Shown here: positions 26,447 to 37,107 of the stretch, piece by piece
How the letters are laid out: the number at the start of each line of letters is the position of its first letter
Numbering within the stretch: position 1 is the first letter of the stretch
DNA from: Bryobacterales bacterium
GTDB taxonomy: Bacteria; Acidobacteriota; Terriglobia; Bryobacterales; Bryobacteraceae
Assembly: GCA_019261985.1 (NCBI GenBank)
Contig: JAFAQY010000112.1
Coordinates: 62,001-126,000, forward strand
Direction of reading: 5' to 3'
DNA: 64,000 bases
Translations under genes and position numbers: made by a program
The notes under the pieces: model-generated
Seen by the model: the letters and a program-made list of their open reading frames with translations, nothing else
The model's database searches: none
What the model was told of the DNA's origin: nothing

Positions 26447-27915
26447 ATGCGCTGGCCTATTCAGGCGGTCGAAATTGCCGGTGGCATCGTGCTGAGGGCC
26501 TGCATGCTGCTCCGCGTCTGCGTTCTGCTGGCGGTTGTCGGTGCCAGCACATCTGTGTGGGCGGAAACGGGCCTTTCCGGCGCACTCACCGATCCGCAGG
26601 GTAAAGCCGTTCCAGCGGCAAGCATTCGGTTGCTCCATGTCAGCGGCGCGCTAGTGGCCGAAACCAGTACGGATGATACCGGCCAATTTGCCTTCGCGGA
26701 TGTTGCGCCCGGAACCTACCGGATCAATGCTGCCGCACCCGGGTTCAACACGGTTTCGAAAGACCTTGTTTTACTCGCATATCCGCACGCAACGGCTGAG
26801 CTTCGTTTCGGCTCGGTAGAAGGACAATCTCAAAGCGTGGTGATCACGGCAAAGGCTCTCGAACCTACGCTAGATCTTCGCAACTCGGAAGTGTTCAGCC
26901 GGACTCTTTTCAGCCGTGACGATCAGGTCTTCCAGCAACTAAATGCCGGCATCAACGCAGGTCAACACGAAGGCGGCGGTAAGTCTCTTGAAATCCGGCG
27001 CTTCGGATTTAATCTCGATCACGGCGGCGTGAATGGCGGGCTGAAGGTGCTGCTGGATGACGTTCAGCAAAATCAGGGGACCCAAGGACATGGGCAAGGC
27101 TATCTTGGCGCATTAAAGGCGCTGAGCCCGGAGCTCATCCAGGATGTCACCATCATTAACGGCCCCTTCAGCCCCGAGCACGGCGACTTCAGCGGCCTCG
27201 GCGTGGTGCACATCCGTCAGCGCGAGTCGCTTCCGGATCAGTTTACGGCGCGGCTTCAGGGAGGAAAGTTCGATAACGGCCGCGGATTTCTGGCATTTAG
27301 TCCCGATGCTCAAAAGACCGACGCCTATATCGCCTACGACGGCTCATATACGGACGGTCCATTCCTGAATCCCGGCCGCTACCGCCGCGACAACATCAAT
27401 GGCAACTACACCAAAACTCTCGACGAAAGCCAGAGGCTCGGCTTCCGGCTGATCTTCGGGCGGAATGATTTCTATTCTTCAGGGCAGGTGCCGCTCGATC
27501 TCGTAAATGCGGGTCTCCTCGACCGCTTCGGCTACGTCGATCCGACCGATGGCGGGCGGGTCAAGCTTGGCACGTTCTCAACGTATTACAGCAAATCTTT
27601 CTCAAACGGCGATACGTTGAGGATCGACGGTTTCCTCGGCAGGTCATTATTTGACCTGTATTCCGATATTCACGTTCTTCCTCAATGATCCCGTGCACGG
27701 CGATGCTTCCAGCAGCATGATTCCCGCCTTCAGCAAGGCGCGAATGCGAAATACACGCATATCCATAAACTGGCCGGAATCTCAGCGTCATTTCTCGCCG
27801 GGCTGAACTTTCACGACAACGAGATCAATGTCGGGCTTTATTCCCGCGAGGGTCGCGATCCCACCGGCGTCACCACGCGCGCGAATGCGCACGTCACAAA
27901 TGAAGCTGGATATAT
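26447..27915 (+). pseudogene. TonB-dependent receptor, frameshifted and truncated
   Basis: A second outer-membrane receptor. The start at 26447 has GAAGGA upstream and TACAAT at 26426-26431 as possible -10. Readable are the signal peptide (VCVLLAVVGASTSVWA), a CarboxypepD_reg-like domain (GLSGALTDPQGKAVPAASIR, FADVAPGTYRINAAAPGFNT), the plug (LEIRRFGFNLDHGGVNGGLK, ITIINGPFSPEH-like VTIINGPFSPEHGDFSGLG) and the first barrel strands, to FDLYSDIHVLPQ at 27686. After a one-base shift, the frame with YTHIHKLAGISASFLAGLNF and NEINVGLYSREGRDPTGVTT continues to about 27910. Then homology stops and a DinB-like fragment begins. About half of the barrel is missing, so it is not functional. Confidence 0.8.
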
Positions 27916-28165
27916 GGAGTCCGTACGCGATTATCGGTCATCTGATTCACGGAGAGAAAACGGATTGGTTGCCGCGCGTGATCGTAATCCTGGAGAGCGG
28001 CCCCGATCACCCCTTTGAGTCCTTCGATGGAGACGCCCAGTTCCGCGATAGCAAAGGCAAATCGATCTCTTCATTGCTGGACGAATTTGCCGAGCGGCGC
28101 TCCGACAATCTCGTGCAGCTTAGAGCTTTGAATTTGCAGCCAGCCCAATTGGAGCTGGTGGGTAT
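27911..28165 (+). pseudogene. Internal fragment of a DinB-family protein
   Basis: About 85 residues fused by rearrangement between a receptor relic and a membrane-protein relic. The readable text, IWSPYAIIGHLIHGEKTDWL, PRVIVILESGPDHPFESFDG, KGKSISSLLDEFAERRSDNL and VQLRALNLQPAQLELVGIH, resembles the central helices of DinB_2-type four-helix proteins. The start and the C-terminal metal-binding His helix are missing. Family assignment is by remembered motif and moderately sure. Confidence 0.5.
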
Positions 28166-28611
28166 CCACATCGTTGGCTTGCGCGGCTGCCCTGCTCGTA
28201 CTCCTGCTGGCGCTTATGCGGCTCTTGCCCGGCACCAAAGCGCTTCCCGAAAGAAGTGAAATCGCAGGCGGAGCGCAGGCAGTGGAACAGATCCTCGATC
28301 TTCGGCTACGTGGTGTTTCAAGAGGTGACGACGGGGGCGAACCAAGTCCCGACGTGCCGAGGCTTCGGCGGGCCAAACTAGACCTCTCGATCTATCTGCC
28401 AGTTGGTAGTGAGGACGGGTCTTACGATATCGCGCTTATAGATGCCGCGGGCCACGCCATCACAACATTATCGGGACAAGCACGACTTGAGAACTTCGTG
28501 GAGGTTTTGCTGACTAGGCTTGACCTGAGCAAGGTGAGCCCCGGGACTTACGAACTGAGGTTACGTCGTACGCAAGGACAATGGAATTCCTACTCAATCC
28601 TTGTCGAGTGA
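28166..28611 (+). pseudogene. Truncated anti-sigma-like membrane protein of a CHAT cluster
   Basis: Only the membrane segment (ACAAALLVLLLALMRLL) and the C-terminal beta-sandwich domain remain (KLDLSIYLPVGSEDGSYDIA, LIDAAGHAITTLSGQARLEN, LDLSKVSPGTYELRLRRTQG, WNSYSILVE). In acidobacterial CHAT clusters similar proteins carry an N-terminal zinc-finger (zf-HC2) anti-sigma part; here that part is absent and the frame has only a TTG near 28174 to start from. It ends 8 bp before the CHAT gene. Either a decayed regulator or an unusual short membrane protein. Confidence 0.5.
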
Positions 28612-28619
28612 AGTTCCCA

Positions 28620-31231
28620 ATGGCATTACGGGCGGGCATAGTTCGGTCGTTGGCGGCTGTAGTTCTGATTGTGGCGGTCCCCCGGCGAACTGTCGATCCC
28701 GAGCCATCCCGTACAGATCCCCTTCAAGAAGCCAAGCGCCTTGCGTGGCTGTACAACTGGGCCGAAGCTGCCCAGGTGCTTAGGCGATCTGGTTTCAAGC
28801 CTACCGACGAGGCCGCCGCTGTTTTCTCCGAGGCAGCGGAAATACGCGGCAATATTGAAAGCACATCTCTACCCGAGGCCGCGAAAGAAATCGCCTCGTT
28901 GCTCACATCGCTTCCTGCGAGGCGGGATGTTCAACTTCGCCTTGAACTCCTGGCGATCAAGGGCGATATCGAATACCAGTACAACCTTCCGGCTGCGCAG
29001 AAGACGTGGGAAGAAGCCAAACAACTTGCTGCGACCACTGGTTTATCGCAGTGGGAGGCGCGCTCCGAGGGCGAACTCGGCACCATCGCCTTCTTGAATG
29101 GCGAGGTCTTTACCGCGACCAAGCTGGTTACGGAGGCATTCCTAAAAGCCGAGCTGTCCGGCGATGTTGCTGCCCGAATACGATACTGCACCGATCTGGG
29201 GGAGGGGTTCGCGGAGTATGGCCGGTCAGCGGACGCAATTCGTTTTTTCAACAAAGCTCTTGGGCTCGCTGCCGCCACTCCGGGCGCCTACTTTCCGTTC
29301 ACGGCCTACCTAGGCAAAGCGCGCCTACTCGCTACGAACGGCCACGAAGGGGAAGGCCTTCGAATGCTTCGCAACGCATTGGACGAAGCTCATGTGAAAA
29401 ATCTAAGAGTGCGTGAAGCGAAAACGCTGACGGTCTTGGGGGAGCTTGAATCCGCCAAAGGCAGGCGCGAGGAGGCTATAGCCTCTTTGACGTCAGCGGC
29501 CGATGTTGCCCAGAGCGCAGGGCTTGACCTAATCGAAGCGGATGCCAGTAGCGCGTTGGCGTCGCTATTGCGGGATGTTGGGAGAGCTGACGGGGCGGAA
29601 GACTACGCCCGGCGCAGTGTTGCTGCGGCGGAGCGCGCTGGCGATCTCTATCACCTTCCCCAACTCACCGCGGTCCTCGCCGAAATCGAAGAAAACAACG
29701 GTAACCTCGCCCGAGCCGAGGCTGACTATTCCCGAGCGACAGATCTTGTAGGTGCTCTTCTGAAGGGTTTTCCGCAGCCGCGGAACAAGAATATTCTCGT
29801 CGCCACGATGGGCCGCGTGTACCAGGGTCATTTTGATCTGGCCATTAATCGCTCGAAGGATCTCGCTAGGGCATTCGAGATTTTGGAGTCGGCCAGGGCG
29901 TATGGGTTGGTTGACGTGCTTCGCGAACCCACTGGCGCCCGCCGTCACCTGTCGGTCCTGGACGCGGATTTGGCACCCAAAATCGCTGCTGTGAATCGAG
30001 ATCTTTCTCATGCCCAAGATTTAGGGCTGCGAAACCGACTGCTCGATCACCTTTGGGAACTCGAGATTCAGGCGTTGCATCCGCATGAGCTTAGCGCATC
30101 GTCCTATGCCCGGCCAGTCTCGTTGCATCAGTTCCAGTCGTGCCTGAGCGAAGGTGACTTGGCAATCGAATATACCCTCGAATCATCACATTCCTTCGCG
30201 TTGGCGATTACCCGGAATCGCATTGTCCGCTATGAGCTGAAGGGACGCGCTCAGTTGGAGGCCTCCGCCGATTGTTTTTGGCTGCGATGCGCGAAAGACG
30301 TGAATCACGTGCAGAATCCAAGGCGCTCTATGATCTGGTGCTCCAGCCAATCGCGCTTCTAAACCAAAGCAAGCGTGTGGTGATCATTCCGGACGGCGAG
30401 CTACATTTCGTAGCATTCGAAGCATTGATTGATCTGGCAGACCGATACGTTGTCGACTCGCGTCTGATTTCATACGCGCCCTCGGCGACGGCGTACTATC
30501 TGCTTTCTAGGCCAGCGGCGTCGTCAAAGAACGAAATGGCGTTGTTAGCGGTGGGTGGCGCTCGATACATGTTACCGGGACCCAGTGACCTCGGGTCAGC
30601 ATTGCGAGGGCTCGGGTTCTTCGATCCAGCTCGCCCGCCACGTTGGGTTGCCCTGCCGGAATCTCTAACCGAGGTGAACGATGTAGCGGCCACACAGTTC
30701 GGAAAGACCCTCTTATTGACCGGCGACGAGGCAACCGAGTCCGCAATAAAACGGCTGACGCTTTCAAACTTTCGGATGCTTCACTTCGCAGTTCACTCAA
30801 CGGTCGATGAAGAATTCCCAGACCGCTCTGCGCTAGTACTCTCAACCGACAAAAGTGACGTAGAGGACAATCTGCTTCAAGCCCGTGAAATCGTTGGGCT
30901 GGACCTCAACGCCGAGCTGGTCACGCTATCGGCGTGCGATGCCGGTTCCGGTAGGATCGAAGGCGTCGCGGGGATGAATAGCTTGGTTCAGGCATTCCTA
31001 ATGGCCGGTACCCGCAGCGTTGTCGCCAGCATTTGGCCTGCGGATGACACGTTCACAGCCGCGCTAATGCGCCGGTTTTACGCCAATCTTCGGCAAGGGC
31101 TCGACAAGGCGGAAGCACTTACGCTCGCAAAACGCCAATTACTTCACCTCAACGGCCCAAACGCGCTTCCGTTTTACTGGGCAGGTTTTCGGCTGGTGGG
31201 AGACTCCCACGGCACCATTTCAGGAGAGTAA
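28620..31231 (+). pseudogene. TPR-CHAT protease-like protein, one frameshift
   Basis: Caspase-like CHAT peptidase fused to TPR repeats, about 870 residues in its ancestral form. The start at 28620 is followed by a membrane-anchor-like helix (IVRSLAAVVLIVAV). Residues about 40-440 are TPR helices (AEAAQVLRRSGFKPTDEAAA, VRYCTDLGEGF-like YCTDLGEGFAEYGRSADAIR, EAKTLTVLGELESAKGRREE). The CHAT domain then spans the frameshift near 30270, where one T appears to be missing; it continues with VVIIPDGELHFVAFEAL, the catalytic His in MLHFAVHS and the catalytic Cys in LVTLSACDAGSG, ending PNALPFYWAGFRLVGD. Both catalytic residues are present in the second frame, so one base would restore a full enzyme. 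The S41 peptidase starts 3 nt after the stop. Confidence 0.8.
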
Positions 31232-31234
31232 CCG

Positions 31235-32254
31235 ATGAACAATCTATCCAAAGCCGATCGAGAGGCGATTATTTCAAGCGTCTTGAGGACAGTTGAGACT
31301 AAGCATTTTGACCCCCGCTTTGATAAGGAAAGATGGCGATCGGCGGCCGACGATAAGCGCACGGGTCTGCTCGAAGCAACGCAGGATCAGGATTTCGCGA
31401 CGAAGCTGAGCGACCTCGTGCGCTTGTTCGGAACGCCGGACGCTGGTTTCTTCCACGAGAGCACCCTCAAAAAGGTTCCGAAGGGATTGGCCGCCCGGTT
31501 CCAATATTGCCAGCCGAATGAGTGCGCACCCGGGTTCACGCGGCCTTCTGACGCAGGCGACGTGATGATCTCGAAGTTGGCTCACGGAGCCGGATGGCTG
31601 AAGGTAACCAAATTCCCCGGCGCAGTTGGAATTGACATCGCCAAAGAAATTGATCGCGGCATCCGGGAGTTGCGCGGCTGTGATCGCCTAATCATCGATC
31701 TCCGTGGCAACGCGGGCGGAGGTCTGGCTTTCCTGCGAGTTATGAGCTATTTGACTCCGGAACGCCTCCCGGCTGGCTACAGCGTAACGCGGGCACGCGC
31801 GGAGACCGATTACAACAAGGAATCGCTTGCGGTGTTCGACCGTATCCCGTCACAAAAGGCTGCGCTGATCTGGCTTGTCCTCAAATTTGGATTTCGCGAT
31901 GATTCCGTGAGCGTCGTTACCGAGAGCCTCGGTTCCAAGCCATTTCATCGCAAGACCGTCGTTCTTGTCGATGAGAGCACCACGGGAGCTGGGGAGCGAA
32001 TTGCTGCCTTTGCACAAGAGCGTAAGCTCGCTCCGGTCGTAGGCTCCCGTACGGCCGGCCGACTTATCTGTTGCAGCGTGTACAAGGTCGGCCACGGGTA
32101 CTTTGTGCGGATTCCCGCACGAGCATGGTTCACCTGGAGCGGGGAACTCCTGGAATCAAAGGGCGTCATACCCGATTGCAATGTGTCGAATGGGGAGAAC
32201 CGTCAGGCGGATCTTCAGCTCGACCAAGCCGTCGAAGTGGTCCGCAGTTTATAG
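31235..32254 (+). CDS. S41-family peptidase-like protein
   Basis: Cytoplasmic (no signal peptide) 339-residue protein of the tail-specific protease superfamily. It has an N-terminal helical region (ISSVLRTVETKHFDPRFDK) and the S41 core: GAGWLKVTKFPGAV, LIIDLRGNAGGGLAFLRVMS, TVVLVDESTTGAGERIAAFA, APVVGSRTAGR and GVIPDCNV. The usual catalytic Ser region (SASASE-like) reads STTGAGE, and the Lys of GxKTxGKG is Arg here, so activity is uncertain. No PDZ domain is evident. It follows the CHAT gene by 3 nt, with AGGAGAG near the CHAT stop serving as ribosome binding site, so it is translationally linked to it. Confidence 0.7.
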   Translation: MNNLSKADREAIISSVLRTVETKHFDPRFDKERWRSAADDKRTGLLEATQDQDFATKLSDLVRLFGTPDAGFFHESTLKKVPKGLAARFQYCQPNECAPGFTRPSDAGDVMISKLAHGAGWLKVTKFPGAVGIDIAKEIDRGIRELRGCDRLIIDLRGNAGGGLAFLRVMSYLTPERLPAGYSVTRARAETDYNKESLAVFDRIPSQKAALIWLVLKFGFRDDSVSVVTESLGSKPFHRKTVVLVDESTTGAGERIAAFAQERKLAPVVGSRTAGRLICCSVYKVGHGYFVRIPARAWFTWSGELLESKGVIPDCNVSNGENRQADLQLDQAVEVVRSL

Positions 32255-32280
32255 AGATCACCAATCATAAGGGGTGTTTT

Positions 32281-35210
32281 ATGAAGACCAGTTTTATATG
32301 GGGTATTTCTGTCTTAAGTGTGGCCGGAATTGCGCGTGCGCAGACCGCTGCCATCAACGGGGAGATTGCGGGGACAGTCGTCGATGCAAGTGACGCGGCG
32401 ATCGCCGGCGCGACGGTCAGTGCGACAAACGGAGCAACGGGCTATCGGCAAAGTACTGTCACAACCCTAGAGGGTCTTTATAGGCTGCCAGTTCTGCCAA
32501 TCGGCGAATATTCCGTCAACGTTTCCGCAAACGGGTTCGCCGGGTATGAACGGGATGGGATCAACCTGAACGCCGGGTCCGTTGCGACTGTGAATGTCGA
32601 GCTACAACTCCAAAGCGTCACGACCCAAGTACTCGTGTCATCTGGTGTACCCGTTGTCGACCCGGCAAACACGGATGTGGGCAGCACGCTCTCTGCAAAC
32701 GCCCAAAACCTTCCCCTCGTCTCTCGCAATCCATTCAATTTCATCCTGGAGCAACCGGGTATTAGCGGCCATAGTAATACGGAATTCGGTGTACCACGCC
32801 TAATCGACGCTAACGGGTTCCTCGACCGCGTCAACTATCAGCTCGACGGAAGCAATAACGTCGAAAGCGACCGCGCCGGCATCCGCCTACTTCCGATCTC
32901 GCAAACGTGGATCCAAGAAATTCAGGAAGTGAGTAATGATTTCGCGCCCGAGTTTGGGAATACCGTGGGCACAGTCTCCAATTCAGTCACGCGCTCTGGA
33001 ACCAACTATCTATACGGAGAAGCAGCATACCTGTTCCGCCGCACACCGATGAGCGCTCGGCCAGCTCTGCTTCCCTCTAACCAGCCGACTCCTGAAGTGA
33101 ACGTCGATGCCGGTTTCGCGGACGCCGGCGGGCCACTCATCAAAGATCGCCTGTTCTTCTTTGGCGGTTACGAACACGTGAAACGTGATCTTCCAACGCC
33201 GGTGACCGTGACGCCTGCGACCGTTGCCACGCTTGGACTTCCCGCGAATTTTGCCAATGCAATTCCGTTCAGCCAGAACGTTACCTTCTTCATCGGGAAG
33301 ATGGACTGGCAATTGTCGTCGAAGAATCGGCTCACGCTGCGCTTTAACGGCCATCGAAACGATTCACCATACAACAGTTCCGTGATTGGCGGGCTGTACC
33401 TGGTGGATCGCACCTACGACTTCCTCGACCGTTCCTATGCGGGCGCTGCGCAATTGGTCAGCATCATTTCACCGAACGCCATCAATGAACTTCGATTTCA
33501 GGTGCCGTATCGCAACGAATCACAGGACCGGTTCAGCGCAACTGGCTCTGGACCTGCCATTAGTATCCCTGGCGTGGCGAACTTCGGAAATTCGCTAGAT
33601 GTCGGATTTCGATTCGAAGAGATGACGCCCGAGATCAACGAGAATCTCAGCTATAACCACCGATCACACGCTCTGAAGTTCGGCGGCAGCGTCCGCGCGA
33701 TTCGGGACACGGAAGTCCAAGCTACTGCTGCTCTATACACTTTTCCCAACATCGCCGCATTTTTGGCTGCCGTCGACGGGGTAAATCCTCGCGCATACAT
33801 CAGCTTCATTCAGACACTTGGTAATCCATCGATGCGCTACAACTCACTTTTCAGCGGAGTCTACGCCCAAGATACGTGGAAGCCCCGCCCAAACATCACC
33901 CTCACATACGGGATCCGCTATGACGTGTACAAGCCGCCTACGGCGATCGAAAGCTCCCCATTCCCGTACTCACGGAAATTCCGGACCGATAAGAACAATC
34001 TCGCGCCCCGCCTGGGCATCGCCGTTGGACTAGGCAAATTCGTGGTAAGGGCAAGTAGCGGGATCTTCTACGATCCATTCCAGACCGACATGTATCGCCT
34101 GGCCCTCCTGAATAACGGAACGCCTTCATTCTTTGCGTTCGCCACGACTCCTCAATTGCCCTTCGCGCCAACCTTTCCGAACGTCCTTCCGGGATTCCAC
34201 CGGGCACGGACCTCGGCATCCAGAGCATCAACACGGTCAGTCCGGATTTTTCGATGTTGTATTCAGTGAATGCGAATCTTTCGGTCAGCCGCGAGATCGC
34301 ACACGATACCGCGCTGACAGTCACGTACCTCTTTACGCGGGGCGATCACATCCCGATCGTTCGGAATATCAACCTGGTCCCCTCTGGCCTACAGCTTGCG
34401 GATGGACGGCCGATATTTGGCACCGCTCGCGTATACCCGGGTTTTGGCAATATTCTCACGGCCGAATCGGTTGGCCAGTCCGAATACAACGCTCTGAATG
34501 TCACTCTGAGAAGGCGCTTGTCCCGCGGATTGGAAGTCTTTGCGAGTTATACGTGGTCCCACGCCTTAGATGATGCGCCGGAGCAGAATGTCATCGACAG
34601 CGCCAACTTCTTTTTGTCCGACCCCACCAATTGTCGGCGGGATCGAAGTAATTCGCTAACGGATCGCCCGAATGTTTTCAATGGAAACCTGGTCTACACG
34701 CCTGAATGGAAGGGCCGCAGCCAAACGCTCCGCCGTCTGTTGAACGGCAATCGTATTGCGATACTCGCGGTCATGCAGAGCGGGGACGTGTTCAACATGC
34801 GGAGCAACCTCATTCTGAACGGCGATCCGTCGACTCCCAGCGCCTTCCAGCGACCGCTGTTCATTGGACGCAACACCATCCGTGGTCCTTGGATCTCGGA
34901 GTTCAATGTTCGTTATAGCCGCCTTTTCCCCCTAGGCGAACGTTTTCGACTCGAATTCATCGCCGAATCGACAAATGTTTTCAATCACACGAACGTAGTC
35001 GGCCTCAACAGCACGGCAACTGTAAACTTAGCCGGAAACATCATCGGCCCGCCATCGTTGGCGTGGACAACTGCTCTCGACCAGCGCCTCCTTCAGCTGG
35101 GGTCAAACTTAGTTTTTGAGGCCTACAACAAGGATAAGGAACATTCAATTGCCTTATACCTCGCGTCAGACGTCATGTTGCTCCTTCCTCTCTGCCACTC
35201 TAAATGCTAA
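32281..35210 (+). pseudogene. Oar-like TonB-dependent receptor, frameshifted, stop lost
   Basis: Large outer-membrane protein of the acidobacterial Oar type. The start at 32281 follows AAGGGGTG, and the signal peptide is IWGISVLSVAGIARAQ. The CarboxypepD_reg domain (NGEIAGTVVDASDAAIAGAT, YRLPVLPIGEYSVNVSANGF), plug (LPLVSRNPFNFILEQPGI, YQLDGSNNVESDRAGIRLLP) and barrel (KDRLFFFGGYEHVKRDLPTP, NSLFSGVYAQDTWKPRPNIT) are readable to about 34196. One base is then off; the next frame carries on with PPGTDLGIQSINTVSPDFSM and VFASYTWSHALDDAPEQNVI. The family normally ends in Phe right after LLQLGSNLVF; here a missing T in the T-run turns that stop into a read-through of about 20 residues. Confidence 0.8.
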
Positions 35211-35501
35211 CTGTCGCCCGAACAAAGAAAGCTTATCGGGGTCTCGTCTTTCGGGGTTTGCCATTTCCAAACTCAACGAAAGCTGTACTTTATCTCGTCA
35301 CCGTAATTGGTGAACGCTTTACATCCAACCCGACCAGGGTCACTAGCATCGTTAAAGACAGGACACCGAATAGCACAAACTCACGAACCCTCGATTTGTG
35401 GGATGGAAACTCACTTCTTTCGGCCACGATTCAACCGTATAAGGACTTTAGGCGAGTTACTGCCACCCTCAAGGTGAGTTAGCGCAAAACCGGAGCGAGT
35501 C
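35211..35501. other. Intergenic stretch, nothing recognised
   Basis: Lies between the end of the Oar pseudogene and the small genes before the integrase. It is less GC-rich than its surroundings. A continuous frame of about 90 codons exists but has no family resemblance, signal peptide or ribosome binding site, so no gene is called. Confidence 0.4.
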
Positions 35502-35741
35502 ATGTCCACATTCGCCATTCATCCGGCTCGGGCGCGGTTCGACTCGTCGCGAAATCTGGTGCCTCTGGGCGCACCGATCAACCTTCCGCCCGGAGCAGCC
35601 AGTGGGCGCACAAGATTGGAGTTCTATTTTGCCGCGACGAAGCAGTCCCCTCGGGGCACCGCGGGTCGCGTGATCTGCGTCGAAAATCACGATGCCTTCG
35701 CGAGAACCAGCGCCGATGGTGTTAAATGGACACATCGGTAG
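35502..35741 (+). CDS. Small hypothetical protein upstream of the excisionase
   Basis: A 79-codon frame with ATG at 35502 preceded by GGAGCGAGTC. The product is rich in Arg, Ala and Pro with no recognised motif (VPLGAPINLPPGAA, FYFAATKQSPRGTAGRV). It overlaps the next gene by 26 bp. It could be a short element-borne protein or chance reading; no function is assigned. Confidence 0.3.
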   Translation: MSTFAIHPARARFDSSRNLVPLGAPINLPPGAASGRTRLEFYFAATKQSPRGTAGRVICVENHDAFARTSADGVKWTHR

Positions 35742-35916
35742 GCGGCTCCTGAATGTCAGGGAGACGGCCCAATACCTCGGTCTCGAAGTAGACACGATCT
35801 ACAAGAAAGCCAGGCTGCGGGAACTTCCCTGCGTCAAGGTTGGTCGAGCGTTGCGGTTCGACATAAAAGCGCTAGAGCGCTTCGTTGAGCAGCACACGAT
35901 CGAAACCATTGACTGA
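35716..35916 (+). CDS. Excisionase/AlpA-like helix-turn-helix protein
   Basis: A 66-residue MerR-like winged helix (HTH_17 type), the usual recombination directionality factor beside tyrosine recombinases. The motif is LLNVRETAQYLGLEVDTIYK followed by KARLRELPCVKVGRALRF and DIKALERFVEQH, which covers the whole domain. The start at 35716 is chosen because the domain begins about ten residues later; an ATG at 35692 would add only non-homologous residues. It lies 15 bp upstream of the integrase gene and in the same direction, consistent with a xis-int pair. Confidence 0.75.
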   Translation: MVLNGHIGRRLLNVRETAQYLGLEVDTIYKKARLRELPCVKVGRALRFDIKALERFVEQHTIETID

Positions 35917-35931
35917 AAGGAGAAGCATTGA

Positions 35932-37038
35932 GTGTCCATACACAAGAAATCCGATGGCGTGTTTGAAGTCCGTTGGAGGGAAGGAGGTCGAAACAAAAGC
36001 CTGCGTGTTCACGGCTCCCATGAGCTGGCGAAGAAAGTTTTGCGAAAAAAAATGTCGGTTCGCGATGAGAACCGGCATCTTGATGTCAAAAAGGAGGTCA
36101 ACTTTCGGATGTCGGCGTTGATTGATCGCTACTGGACGCATTATGGCGCCAAGAAGCGCTCGGCAAACCGGGAGAAAAGCGTCCTCGATGGCATCCGGTC
36201 GGATCTGGGACGACGGTTCGTCCGTGAAGTCGACGGCATAGCGGTCTCACGCTGGTACGAGGATTTGACTGTAATTCGCAATCTCTCGCCAGGCACCGCC
36301 GTCCGGCACTTCAACGTCATGCACCACATGATGGCGAAGGCCTCGACGATCTGGTCCAAGGAAACCGGCATCGACCGGAATCCGGCCGATCAGGTGGAGG
36401 TGCGGCGTCCCGACGATCAAAGGGACCGTTATCTGTCCGAAGACGAGCTTCGGCGATTGAAGCAGGCGTTGGATGACAAGGCGTATCGCAAGGGTACGAC
36501 GAAGATCAATAAGACGTTCTACCGTCTCAGGCTGATAGTGCTCATCGCCGTCACCACGGGGATGCGTGCATCGGAAATCTTCGGCCTGCGATGGGGGGAC
36601 GTGATGTATAGCGAGGGGTTGCTGGCGGTAAGGGCGAAGCTGAAGGGCGGCAAGATGCGTTACGTCCCGATGCCGATCGAGCTTGCCGGCGAGCTGGGAC
36701 GGTTTCCCGTCGTGATTGGTGAGGATCGGATTTTCCCGCCGAAGGCAGGTGCATCGGGCGGGCGTCAGCGCGTGGAAGGGAGTTTCGAGGATTTGCTCGA
36801 AAGAGCGAAGATCGAGGGCTTCCGTTTTCACGATCTGCGTCACACCTTTGCGTCCTGGTACATGATGAACGGCGGCGATCTTTACGAGCTCGCGAAAATC
36901 CTGGGCCACTCGAATATCAAAATGACCGAACGCTATGCGAAGCTGGCGCGGCACCACATTGCCAAGACCAGCAGCACAGCGCGGGAAATCTGGAAGCTGA
37001 TGGAGCAACCGATTTGCGGCACGGCGAACGTCGGCTGA
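35932..37038 (+). CDS. Tyrosine recombinase (phage-type integrase)
   Basis: Site-specific DNA recombinase of 368 residues, intact. The N-terminal arm-binding region starts SIHKKSDGVFEVRWREGGRN. A SAM-like core-binding domain spans residues 60-160. The catalytic domain has Arg212 (TTGMRASEIFGLRWGDV), a probable Lys near 238-241 (KLKGGKMRYVPM), His300 and Arg303 (FHDLRHTFASWYMM), His326 (LAKILGHSNIKM-type LGH) and the nucleophile Tyr335 (TERYAKL). It reads toward the 3' end of tRNA-Phe, 69 bp away, the usual arrangement for an element integrated into a tRNA gene. Its family differs from the two decayed integrases at 19.7 and 43.6 kb. The matching att copy was not found in the window. Confidence 0.9.
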   Translation: MSIHKKSDGVFEVRWREGGRNKSLRVHGSHELAKKVLRKKMSVRDENRHLDVKKEVNFRMSALIDRYWTHYGAKKRSANREKSVLDGIRSDLGRRFVREVDGIAVSRWYEDLTVIRNLSPGTAVRHFNVMHHMMAKASTIWSKETGIDRNPADQVEVRRPDDQRDRYLSEDELRRLKQALDDKAYRKGTTKINKTFYRLRLIVLIAVTTGMRASEIFGLRWGDVMYSEGLLAVRAKLKGGKMRYVPMPIELAGELGRFPVVIGEDRIFPPKAGASGGRQRVEGSFEDLLERAKIEGFRFHDLRHTFASWYMMNGGDLYELAKILGHSNIKMTERYAKLARHHIAKTSSTAREIWKLMEQPICGTANVG

Positions 37039-37107
37039 GCGATGTTCGCGTATTGTTCGCGCGACTGAAACCCTCCGTTCTTGGCTGCCGATAAGTGCTT
37101 TATTTTG

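Noticed and set aside
30240-30300. Programmed frameshift in the CHAT gene
   Set aside because: There is no clear slippery heptamer with a downstream stimulatory structure, and neighbours have similar one-base losses; decay or sequence error is simpler.
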